From positions 1-52,578 of IMG/VR virus record IMGVR_UViG_3300044638_003693: 52,578 bases of DNA; one strand, given 5' to 3'. A program made the position numbers and the translations under genes. Source of the DNA: a virus. How positions within the stretch are numbered: the first letter of the stretch is position 1; each line of letters starts with the position of its first letter. The notes under the pieces are model-generated. The model saw nothing but the letters and a program-made list of their open reading frames with translations. It was not told the DNA's origin and did not search any database. Positions 39,852 to 47,892 of the stretch are shown piece after piece.

Positions 39852-40263
39852 TAGTTATCTCCAAAATTAGGTCGCCCGAGCGGTTAAATAGGGCGGTGTT
39901 AATGTTCACCGTATCGGTCTCCCCAGAAGGAAGAGTATAGAGAAGTGTTATTTCTAGGAAGCCGGTGTCATAGTTGTATAGTGGGGTTACATTTTTTAAG
40001 TTTAGCTCTTTTAGCCACTTATTAAAGGCGATATTGATTGTTTTAACGGCCACCTCACTGGCTGTGCCCGCACTCTCAAACAATATAGAGCCTAAGTCGC
40101 TACCAAAACTGGGGGTCATGAGCTTTTCGTGGAACCTAGTAAAAAGCACTAGAAAAATACGGTCACGCCACATCTTTCTGGAATCAGTAGTGGTATTTAC
40201 TTGGCCAAACTCGTTAAAGCTAAATGGCATGGTTATTACAGGCATTAGAATGTTCCAATCCAT
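39844..40263 (-). CDS. gp25/W-like baseplate wedge protein
   Basis: 139 residues. MPFSFNEFGQVNTTTDSRKMW and TPSFGSDLGSILFES match the gp25-like (W) family, with FNKWLKELNLKN and an ending ITLLYTLPSGETDTV typical of it. Baseplate component that initiates sheath polymerisation. Confidence 0.85.
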   Translation of the reverse strand: MDWNILMPVITMPFSFNEFGQVNTTTDSRKMWRDRIFLVLFTRFHEKLMTPSFGSDLGSILFESAGTASEVAVKTINIAFNKWLKELNLKNVTPLYNYDTGFLEITLLYTLPSGETDTVNINTALFNRSGDLILEITNG

Positions 40264-40949
40264 AGTGGGAAATTAGGGTCTCCGCCTTCAAAAGCCGCCC
40301 AGACCCCGCCTCCAGTGGGTGGGGTTACCTTACCTACGGCAGCAACTGTAAGTATGGAGCTGGCGGCAGCGGGGTGGGCCGGTGTAGTTCCTGGAGCGTA
40401 GTAAGGCATGCTCACAGTAGTGCTCTCTACGTGCCACTCAAGCTCAAAGTAGTCATTAGCATCAAATTTAAGCACGTAGTTCCAAGCCGCAATTGTGCTG
40501 CCTGGAATGCTTCCGTGCTTACCGGGAACAGTCACAATTCCAGCAGAGCCAGGGACATCTACGCCATTTTTATTAAGCCAAACGGTGGCGTTTTGGTCAG
40601 CTGTGTCAGTATTTTGAAACTGAAACGAGAACTGAATGTTATATACACCAGATAGGCTAAAGTGAATTTGGCTATTATTCAGTAGCTCTAATCCATCGGC
40701 ACCATCGTTAGTCCCAAATGTAACTGGATAGGCAACCCCAGTACTAGCGGCTGTCTGGGTGTAGTCTGCTTGCCACTCACCGTATATAGGTTTAAATCCA
40801 GAAATGCCGCCCAGCACAGGCCAAGCCCAGTCAGTCACGTTCTCACCTGATACCTGCGGAACCATCATACGAATCCTGCCGAGGTTCTTTGGGTCATTGT
40901 TGTCAACGACTACCCCACGATAAAACCCTGGGTAACTAGTTACTAACAC
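40245..40949 (-). CDS. gp5/V-like spike protein with an inserted domain
   Basis: 234 residues. The N-terminus YRGVVVDNNDPKNLGRIRM and GENVTDWAWPV, and the end GGGVWAAFEGGDPNFPLWIG, are the two halves of the gp5/VgrG OB-fold. Between them (about 55-205) lies a beta-rich insert (IHFSLSGVYNIQFSFQFQN, ATVWLNKNGVDVPGS) resembling C1q/TNF-like jelly rolls of phage fibres. No lysozyme domain and no long beta-helix follow. It sits at the tail tip. Confidence 0.75.
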   Translation of the reverse strand: MLVTSYPGFYRGVVVDNNDPKNLGRIRMMVPQVSGENVTDWAWPVLGGISGFKPIYGEWQADYTQTAASTGVAYPVTFGTNDGADGLELLNNSQIHFSLSGVYNIQFSFQFQNTDTADQNATVWLNKNGVDVPGSAGIVTVPGKHGSIPGSTIAAWNYVLKFDANDYFELEWHVESTTVSMPYYAPGTTPAHPAAASSILTVAAVGKVTPPTGGGVWAAFEGGDPNFPLWIGTF

Positions 40950-42252
40950 GGTTAATCATCACCTTCTGCATAACAGCCGGAGAGCGCCTAGGCTCAGCCG
41001 GTTTAGAATTAAGGTTACTTTCAGTAGCCGACCACGTAGACGTAGAGAGCAGTTTGCCCTTGGGCTTAGCTCGGTTAGCCCTATCCACTATCTGGCTTGC
41101 TTTTATTGGGGCTATGTTTATCCCAGGAACACGAAGAGCAGTACCGGCTTTTACTCGGGTGTTTCGGACATTTGGCTTAATGTGCCTAACCCCTCTAGGA
41201 TTTGGCCTTGCAGGAAAATCTGCATTAGACAGCTCACCTAAAGAGTCGCTGCCCACAGCAATGTGGGTAGTAAACTTTTGTAGGTTAACAGACTCTTCAA
41301 TTATGTCGTGTTCAACCTCTAGTATTGTCCAGTAACCAGAGTAGGCCTGCCCTACGTTCCCCAGGTATATCGGCATACCCGGCCGTAAAGTGGATTTACC
41401 ATAAACTTCCGCTGTTGCGTGATATGGAAAAAGGCTCTTATCATCTGCGCTATTAGCCTCAGCTATTGCCGTGGTGTAGCTGTTTGCCACAACTCCTGTG
41501 GCATGTTTATCAAATAGCTCAGGGTGAGAAATTTTGCGGGTAGAAGGCTGCCTAGTCTGTTTAGTGTATTTAAAGTAGGCACCTGTTTCGGGGTTTACTC
41601 CGGCAATAGAGGTTGCGCTCTTATCGGAGCCCTGATGTGCCAGGGTCTCTCCGATTACCGGCCTAAAGTTATATATAGGGTTTAGCGGTTTAAACCCAGC
41701 GTCTGCTTTATCAAAAGCTGCTGCTTCATAAATTAAGTCATTAAAGTCCTGTAGCAACGGCTGGAAGTATAGGGCGGTGTTCTCTGCACGTAAAAAGTAG
41801 CCAGACTGTTTAGCTAGTTTAACCATAAATTCCCAGTCAGTCATTCCAGCCTGGGATACCTGCGGGTATACACGGGGGTGCGGAGAGGTCTTATACGAGA
41901 AGTTATATTTTTTTGCAATCTCAGTAACAATCTGGTCCGCAGTTACGTTTCTGTAAACTTTTTGGCTTGCCTGACGCATCACATACGAAGCCCCAATAAA
42001 CCCGACCTCAGTTATGTCATGCTGGGCATCTTTCATGCTTTTAACGTCGTGGACATATCCGTAAAATTCTTTTTTATCAATAGTCACTTTAATTAAGCTG
42101 CCTGGCCTAATAGATGTTGGAGAGATGTTCCAGTCCCTAAACCTAATCTTTGCGTAATCGTGCTCGTAGTTCTGCTGACGATAGGTAGCGCTGTATATTT
42201 TTTTCAGCACTATTTTATTATTAGGAAGCTCTACAGAAACTAGGTTATACAT
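40936..42252 (-). CDS. gp27/D-like baseplate hub protein
   Basis: 438 residues. RFRDWNISPTSIRPGSLIKV and KEFYGYVHDV at the N-terminus, SQKVYRNVTADQIVTEIAKK and GMTDWEFMVKLAKQSGYFL are typical of the D/gp27 late-control family. Forms the trimeric hub that joins the tube to the spike. Basic tail after residue 375. Overlaps LysM and spike genes. Confidence 0.85.
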   Translation of the reverse strand: MYNLVSVELPNNKIVLKKIYSATYRQQNYEHDYAKIRFRDWNISPTSIRPGSLIKVTIDKKEFYGYVHDVKSMKDAQHDITEVGFIGASYVMRQASQKVYRNVTADQIVTEIAKKYNFSYKTSPHPRVYPQVSQAGMTDWEFMVKLAKQSGYFLRAENTALYFQPLLQDFNDLIYEAAAFDKADAGFKPLNPIYNFRPVIGETLAHQGSDKSATSIAGVNPETGAYFKYTKQTRQPSTRKISHPELFDKHATGVVANSYTTAIAEANSADDKSLFPYHATAEVYGKSTLRPGMPIYLGNVGQAYSGYWTILEVEHDIIEESVNLQKFTTHIAVGSDSLGELSNADFPARPNPRGVRHIKPNVRNTRVKAGTALRVPGINIAPIKASQIVDRANRAKPKGKLLSTSTWSATESNLNSKPAEPRRSPAVMQKVMINRVSN

Positions 42253-42526
42253 TCGGAATCCTTAGTTCAGTTCCGGCAGGTATGTTCTGTGGGTCAGATA
42301 CTTCAGGGTTATATTCAGCAATTAGCCACCACTGTTCTGGAGATGAGTAAAACTCCATAGCAACCTGGTCTAGGCGGTCGCCCTCTTTCCATACGTAGAT
42401 GCTGTAGTTTATTAGTCCTATGTCGGTAAACTCATAAAACACAACTGGCAACGCCGCGGTAGTTGAGGTAAAGGCCACAAAATCAACTACTGACGGCTCA
42501 TATCGAGAGCCTAAATAAATTGTCAT
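42245..42526 (-). CDS. LysM-domain baseplate/tail protein
   Basis: 93 residues. WKEGDRLDQVAMEFYSSPEQWWLIAEYN (about 46-74 in part) and IPAGTELRIPNV are the LysM pattern of gpX/gp53-like proteins that lie near the hub. Overlaps both neighbours by 4 to 8 bases. Confidence 0.85.
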   Translation of the reverse strand: MTIYLGSRYEPSVVDFVAFTSTTAALPVVFYEFTDIGLINYSIYVWKEGDRLDQVAMEFYSSPEQWWLIAEYNPEVSDPQNIPAGTELRIPNV

Positions 42527-43824
42527 GGTCGGTTGTTTAATCCTCTCCTATAGTCCTCAGAAGCTACAAAACCAGTAGACGCGGTGGTAAGACCAGCAGT
42601 AGACAGGAGCTGTAGAGATATTGTAACGTCCGTACGGATAGGGACCATGTCCGGAGTAAAAGCAATATGGGTTACCGCTAAGTTGTTAACGTATCCGTTA
42701 AAAGACAGCGGACCAATATCTATGTTTAAAAGAGTGGGCTGCAGGAATCCAATGTCCGCGGTAGCAATTCCGCGTGCGTTTATCCACTGGTCCCCGAGTG
42801 ACCCAGATGGCCCAATGCCATTTATAGCCCTATACAAAAACTCTAGGTCCGCTATGGTCCCTCTAGTAAATAGGTCTACTAACTTATCTTCAATACTCAG
42901 GCCTCGAGCGGAATCCGAAAGTGAGGCAATACCATGTTTGTAAAACTCTTCAAGCCCCCTAACTTGGTCCGTAGTTATGTAAGAAGCTACCGGAGCACCA
43001 ATATTAGATACGTTTATTGAGTTAGTTGGCCTATTAAACCTAGCTGCAGCACATGCAAAGTCGTTGGTTCTGTCAAGACGAATATTAAAAGTTATACCCT
43101 CAGTAGCCGGGAAGAAACCAGCGCCTCCAAGGAACCTGTCTTGAGCTGTTGGGGTTACGTCCATAGATACTGAAACGGTAGTTCCAAAGGCCTCTGGATT
43201 CCATAGGAACTGGAATCCAAATCGTCTTTCAGCGTTTTTGTCACGGATTACTTTAGTGTTTGCGCTACCCGTGACTAAATCGATACTAGGGTCGCTGGCT
43301 TTCCACCATATTCTTCCTCGGCGATACTTTTCGTTATCTTGCCCGAAGCTAAAGTTTTTTTCATCACCCAATCGCTGAACCAGCGGTAAACTCCACTTGT
43401 GCGGAGGCAAGTTCCATTTCCACTCAGAAGGGTTTGAGTACTCGGGCGTAGGCGCTATTGGGGCCGGAGCACGCTGTGAGGTGTCAGCCATTTTTGCCAC
43501 AGAGTCCCTACCCCTGTTTTTACGTTTTGTGGTATAGGTGTACGCATCCAAAACGCTGCTACCACCGTAACCCAGCTGAGGCTGGTTGTTGCCGTCACCA
43601 CTAATTTTGCTTCTGGTACTTACTTGAAAGCGTTTTTTGTACCCCACTAGCCAGGTGTTAAAGTATACTCCGGCACCAAATCCGTAGACGTTATCTTCGT
43701 TATATATCTTTTGTAGCTGGTTGATAGATGGAAAGTCGGTTCCGTATTGTTTTTTAAGAGCGGCAATATCGGCTACTGCGCGGTACTCTTCCGCTGCACT
43801 AGTAGTTCCTTTTTCAATAGCCAT
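42523..43824 (-). CDS. baseplate-associated protein of unknown family
   Basis: 433 residues. A basic segment in the first third (RSKISGDGNNQPQLGYGG, TTKRKNRGRDSV) and FGFQFLWNPEAFGTTVSVSM with a FNIRLDRTNDFACA segment look like tube- or baseplate-type beta structure. Located between LysM and tape-measure genes. May connect the tail tube to the hub. Not recognised with certainty. Confidence 0.65.
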   Translation of the reverse strand: MAIEKGTTSAAEEYRAVADIAALKKQYGTDFPSINQLQKIYNEDNVYGFGAGVYFNTWLVGYKKRFQVSTRSKISGDGNNQPQLGYGGSSVLDAYTYTTKRKNRGRDSVAKMADTSQRAPAPIAPTPEYSNPSEWKWNLPPHKWSLPLVQRLGDEKNFSFGQDNEKYRRGRIWWKASDPSIDLVTGSANTKVIRDKNAERRFGFQFLWNPEAFGTTVSVSMDVTPTAQDRFLGGAGFFPATEGITFNIRLDRTNDFACAAARFNRPTNSINVSNIGAPVASYITTDQVRGLEEFYKHGIASLSDSARGLSIEDKLVDLFTRGTIADLEFLYRAINGIGPSGSLGDQWINARGIATADIGFLQPTLLNIDIGPLSFNGYVNNLAVTHIAFTPDMVPIRTDVTISLQLLSTAGLTTASTGFVASEDYRRGLNNRP

Positions 43825-46265
43825 TATCTAGTCACCGCCATTCTTAGCTGTTCTTGGTCTTCCAAAATTCGTTTTACTTCCCTAGCAAGTTTTGTCTCGT
43901 TTACTGCGACGCCTTGAGGAACATTTATAGTTACGTTTACGCCGCCATAGTAGGTGCCTCCGCCGCCACCAGAATTAATGGTTCCACTAGAGTCGCCAGT
44001 GCCAGGGTTGTTTCCCGGGAACAATGAGCCAGCACTAGTTTGGAATAGTTTTCCAGGATTGTATGCACTTCCGCTGGTCATTCCAGACGCCCCTGTAGGA
44101 CCACCAGTGGGCGATGCTCCGCCCATAACGAGACCAGTGGGGTCACTCACGCCACCGTCTTTGTCCTCTAGTGCGACGTGAAGGTGTGCGCCAAATGAGC
44201 GACCAGTGTTACCGCTAAGGCCAATCTGTGAGCCTTCCGCAACTTCCTGGCCATCTCCTACAAGTTGAGACTTTAAGTGCCCGTAAACAGTGGCCGTGCC
44301 GTCTGAGTGCCGGATACGAATCATGTTACCGAGGGCACCCTCAACACCCGACTTTTCTACTTTTCCGCCCTTGATGGCAAACACCTTACTGCCCTCTGGG
44401 GCCACAAGGTCTATACCGCGGTGAGATTGAGTTCTAAACGACGCCTTATTACCAAACTCTCCATTTTCAGGAATCTGAAGAGTGTTCATTAGCGGAGACG
44501 AATCTCCGGTACCCTTAGCGTCAAAGTTAGAGCCAACCGCCTTTCCCAGGCTTCCTCCGGCCCAACTACCAACAGCACCACCAATAAGCGCACCTAGCAC
44601 AGGAATAGGAATTAGCATCTGGCCTAAGGCAGCGCCGGCAACTCCACCTGCAACAGAGCCCGCGGTTTCTCCCCAAGCACTGCCGCCCTGGCCTTGATTA
44701 GTAGCTTCAATGTTTCCTGGAACAGCCATAAGTGCGGTTGCTCCAGCCATAACACCACCAAATTTTAAGCCGCCCTTAAATCTGCTGGCCATGTTGGGCT
44801 TAGAATAGGCGCCCGATTTACCGTCTTTCCCAGCGCCGCCGCCTCCACCGTCAGCAACTACTGCGCCCCCGCCGCCCCCGCCGCCGACTATTGAGCCCGC
44901 ACCTAGCTGGCTAAAGAAAGTAGCAAACATTCCGGTTAAGCGTTCTTTTAAGAAATTTTCAAAGCCAGATTTAATTATTGCTCCGGCAGAGTCGAGCACG
45001 CCACCTAGAATAGTACCGCCAGCCCCGTTACCTCCGGTAGCTAGCGTTTGTCCATAAGATACTCCCTGAACAATTCCGCCAAACATCTCAACACTGTCTC
45101 TGAAGTAATTAGAAATATCACTTATGTTTGAGTTTCCACTTAACACGCCCTGGACACCGCTCTTAGTGTAGGCGTTGGTTGCACCATACTCTGCTGAGAA
45201 CCGCTTTCCAAAAGACTGAGCTACTTCAGGCAGAGCGCCACTTTCTTGCAAACTTCCCGGACCAGTCTTGTTGAGGTTGCCACCACCAGCCTTCTGGTAC
45301 AGCATAGCGATAACGCCTTGGCGAAGTACTTCATCATTACCGAAATACTGGTTAAGCATTCCGTCCAACGAGTTTCCAGGCTGCAAGGAAAGAGAAATGT
45401 CTTTGGCAGTAATACGCCCGCCACCAGTTTTAATCTTGGTAAGGTAGGCCCAAATCTGGTTACCTACTTGCTCGGCGCTGTTCATCAACCCTGTAGAGGG
45501 GTCACGAACTTGAATGCCAATCATCTTAAGTTTGTTTACGTTTTGCGCCTGGTTTAGTGCGACAGTTGCCTGCATACCGCCTTCAAGGCCTGCACCAGGA
45601 GTAAGATTGCTAAACAGTTGAGCGCTCTTAGAAACGGTCTCGTAGTTGGCTAAGCCCGCCATCATACCGCTACTGTTTCCAAGACCTACGGCTCTAGAAG
45701 CATCCATTTTATCGGTGGCAGTGCCGCCAATCATCATGCTTTGAAATACTTGAGCGCCTGCCTTAGCGCCCGCGTCTCCGCCAATACCCATGTAGAATCC
45801 GGCCCGGCGGCGTGAGATGTCGTTCTCAACATACTCCTCAGGCCTAATTGCCTGGAAGGTAGCCATAACCCCAGTGGCTACGAGAGACTTGCCGGCGGCA
45901 AACATGTCAGCGCCGAATGTACTTTGGCGCTTTGGTTGTATATATCCGAGGGAGGTCGACTCACCTGGTTTAAAGGTGCCCTGTTGCACAAAGCCCGTAG
46001 GAACAGCGCCCCCAGAAGGGATGGCGCTTTGTGGAGAGAAGCCCATTGTTCCTGATACATCAGGTGCCATAGGGTTCATGGCTGTGCCGCTGTTACCGCT
46101 AGCCGCAGACTTAAGGTTCTTGGCGATAGTCTCTGAAAGCTGCTTAGTCTTCTCTAAGGTGGTGTTCAGAGCTTTAAAGGCAGAGTTAAGGTCATCGACT
46201 AGCTTGGTCTTCTTGACCATGCTTCGGCTTCCGCCCAAGTTCAGTGACTGTTTAGTATCAGCCAT
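43824..46265 (-). CDS. tape-measure protein with M23 peptidase domain
   Basis: 813 residues, short for a myovirus tape measure. An Ala/Gly-rich and helical N-terminal half, a Gly-rich hinge (about 460-480) and a hydrophobic Ala/Gly region are followed by an M23 domain. Its zinc motifs are SHRGIDLVAP (about 617) and GAHLHVALED (about 695). Wall-degrading domains in tape measures open peptidoglycan at infection. It starts two bases after the stop of the frameshift extension. Confidence 0.9.
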   Translation of the reverse strand: MADTKQSLNLGGSRSMVKKTKLVDDLNSAFKALNTTLEKTKQLSETIAKNLKSAASGNSGTAMNPMAPDVSGTMGFSPQSAIPSGGAVPTGFVQQGTFKPGESTSLGYIQPKRQSTFGADMFAAGKSLVATGVMATFQAIRPEEYVENDISRRRAGFYMGIGGDAGAKAGAQVFQSMMIGGTATDKMDASRAVGLGNSSGMMAGLANYETVSKSAQLFSNLTPGAGLEGGMQATVALNQAQNVNKLKMIGIQVRDPSTGLMNSAEQVGNQIWAYLTKIKTGGGRITAKDISLSLQPGNSLDGMLNQYFGNDEVLRQGVIAMLYQKAGGGNLNKTGPGSLQESGALPEVAQSFGKRFSAEYGATNAYTKSGVQGVLSGNSNISDISNYFRDSVEMFGGIVQGVSYGQTLATGGNGAGGTILGGVLDSAGAIIKSGFENFLKERLTGMFATFFSQLGAGSIVGGGGGGGAVVADGGGGGAGKDGKSGAYSKPNMASRFKGGLKFGGVMAGATALMAVPGNIEATNQGQGGSAWGETAGSVAGGVAGAALGQMLIPIPVLGALIGGAVGSWAGGSLGKAVGSNFDAKGTGDSSPLMNTLQIPENGEFGNKASFRTQSHRGIDLVAPEGSKVFAIKGGKVEKSGVEGALGNMIRIRHSDGTATVYGHLKSQLVGDGQEVAEGSQIGLSGNTGRSFGAHLHVALEDKDGGVSDPTGLVMGGASPTGGPTGASGMTSGSAYNPGKLFQTSAGSLFPGNNPGTGDSSGTINSGGGGGTYYGGVNVTINVPQGVAVNETKLAREVKRILEDQEQLRMAVTR

Positions 46266-46267
46266 TC

Positions 46268-46432
46268 TTACCTACCTCTGAGCCTTCCAGCTCTAGAAAT
46301 CCAATTCATACGCTCTCTTGCGGACAAGCTTCTGATATCAGCTAGCGTCCATCCAGTAAATGCTCGAGATAGTGATTCGTATTGGTCCAGTAAGTTCTCG
46401 TAATCTGATTCTTTATAGACGAAACAAGTCTG
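46268..46432 (-). CDS. +1/-2 frameshift extension of the gp26-like gene
   Basis: A 54-codon frame without a usable start codon lies between the stop of the gp26-like gene and the tape-measure gene. It opens only after a TAG in the same frame at 46433-46435 and ends at 46268-46270, two bases before the tape-measure ATG. It encodes helical sequence (NLLDQYESLSRAFTGWTL, ARERMNWISRAGRLRGR). The two frames overlap at 46416-46432, around CGT-CTA-TAA, where a +1 or -2 shift would join them. Tail-assembly chaperone genes before tape measures often use such a shift. The frame and overlap are seen; the shift is inferred. Confidence 0.6.
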   Translation of the reverse strand, partial: QTCFVYKESDYENLLDQYESLSRAFTGWTLADIRSLSARERMNWISRAGRLRGR

Positions 46433-47213
46433 CTAACGACAACGGCATAGGAATCTCCTCGCCGCATGCCTCACAGGTCGTCTTCACCTCCCCAAGGCGT
46501 GGCCCTGGGTTACGGGTCAGAATCTCAGAAATAATCTTTTCGCGGTCCTTCATGCCCAACTTGAGCACAGTAGTTGCGCCCATAGACACGATGCCGTTTA
46601 CAGATTCAACACAGCCGGCTAGAAGAATAGTGTTAATCTCCGCAGCAGTCTTGTCAGCATTTTCTAGCAATTTCTTCTGAGTTACTCCAGTAGGCAATCC
46701 GACTACGATAGTCCCAGCCTTGGCTGACTCGTAAGTAAACTTACGGTCTTCCAAAGGGCTCTCTAAGTTTTTGTAGGGAATGTCGGTAGTAAGGTCTACT
46801 GAAACAGAAAGGTCAGTTTGGCAATGAGGGCACGGAAACTCAAAGTCAATTTCGTTACCGAAAGTGACCCTGCGGATTCCAATAAGGATTGCGTCTCGGT
46901 CTCCGCTAAGGAGGCTGTCGAACGCATCTTTATCAGGCTTTTCCATACCTAATGAAACAAGCCCGCGCTGTAGCATGACTACAAGGGCTCTGCCGGTAGA
47001 CCCTGCTTTAGAAATGGCCTCTTCGTCCATTCCGTTTAGCTCACGGACCTCGGCGTATTTGACGAGGCTACCATCCCCGGCGACAAATCCGCCGGGGAGG
47101 ATAACCTCAGAACTAGAAGGAGCAACCGTCTTAATTTCAGGCGCTGGCTCTTCAAGTAATTGTTCAGCTAGTTGGTTGATGACCGTTGGGTCACTGCTCG
47201 TATTTTCAGACAT
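46413..47213 (-). CDS. gp26-like baseplate hub protein / tail-assembly chaperone
   Basis: 266 residues. Two zinc-type pairs, FPCPHCQTDL (about 128-137) and CEACGEE (about 248-254), and a PGGFVAGDGSLVKYAEVREL N-terminal segment match the T4 gp26/baseplate-hub family found before tape measures. It ends PLSLADLFRL, overlapping a frameshifted extension. Likely a chaperone of tape-measure and tube assembly. Starts at 47213, 53 bases after the tube gene. Confidence 0.75.
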   Translation of the reverse strand: MSENTSSDPTVINQLAEQLLEEPAPEIKTVAPSSSEVILPGGFVAGDGSLVKYAEVRELNGMDEEAISKAGSTGRALVVMLQRGLVSLGMEKPDKDAFDSLLSGDRDAILIGIRRVTFGNEIDFEFPCPHCQTDLSVSVDLTTDIPYKNLESPLEDRKFTYESAKAGTIVVGLPTGVTQKKLLENADKTAAEINTILLAGCVESVNGIVSMGATTVLKLGMKDREKIISEILTRNPGPRLGEVKTTCEACGEEIPMPLSLADLFRL

Positions 47214-47238
47214 TTAATGCTCCTAGTTAATTATTTAA

Positions 47239-47247
47239 ATAATACCA
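47239..47247 (-). promoter_or_regulatory. extended -10 promoter candidate TGGTATTAT
   Basis: On the minus strand TGGTATTAT has a TGn element and a -10 matching five of six, 26 bases upstream of the ATG at 47213, overlapping an ATTATTTAAATAAT palindrome. There is no clear -35. It may raise expression of the chaperone and tape-measure genes inside the tail operon. Confidence 0.35.
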
Positions 47248-47266
47248 CAGTCAGTACAGGTGTTGG

Positions 47267-47881
47267 CTACGTACGGATGTAGTCACCGCGAACGTCGCTA
47301 GCTAGCTCTACAGATAGACCCTCGTGAGCCAACGACATGGTTTCCATGATAATTTCGTTGCCCTGAGCGTTTAGGTCTGAGAAGCTTAGGCTGCTAATCC
47401 AGGCGTTGTACACGTTGAACTTCATCTTGTAAGCCTGCTGAGAGATAAGGTCGTTAGCAGTAATCTGAGGTCCGCCGGTAGCTGGGTGGTCTAGCACGTA
47501 GATAGCCAAGTTGCAACGGAAGGTAGTGTTAGTACCTAGTGGCAAGCCCTGTCCAGATGTAGCAGCAAATAGGCTGCGCATCCATTTAATGGCCTGGTCG
47601 TTGCCGAGGATAGTTCCACGGGTTAGGGTTAGCGGCTGGAATGAGGTCATTCCAGGAACCTGGTGTAGCGAGGTGTTCATCCCACCTTCGCGGTAACCGA
47701 TTGCGTTGGTGGTGATTGCTAGACCTGATACTGAGGTAAAGCCTCCACGCAAGGTGGTTAGCTCACCGCTAACTGGCTGACCGTCGCCAGTTGCTGTAAA
47801 GTCCACGACAAAGCGGAAATTACGTAGCGGGTCAGTCTGGATGGTGGAGAAACGAGCTAGTGATTTAGCTTGCTGTGCCAT
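47267..47881 (-). CDS. tail tube protein (gp19-like)
   Basis: 204 residues. FRFVVDFTATGDGQPVSG, TLRGGFTSVSGLAI, REGGMNTSLHQVPG and LTRGTILGNDQAIKWM match the phage tail tube (PF06841/T4 gp19-type) fold. Builds the inner tube inside the sheath, gene order sheath-tube as usual. Confidence 0.9.
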   Translation of the reverse strand: MAQQAKSLARFSTIQTDPLRNFRFVVDFTATGDGQPVSGELTTLRGGFTSVSGLAITTNAIGYREGGMNTSLHQVPGMTSFQPLTLTRGTILGNDQAIKWMRSLFAATSGQGLPLGTNTTFRCNLAIYVLDHPATGGPQITANDLISQQAYKMKFNVYNAWISSLSFSDLNAQGNEIIMETMSLAHEGLSVELASDVRGDYIRT

Positions 47882-47892
47882 TTATTTGCCTC

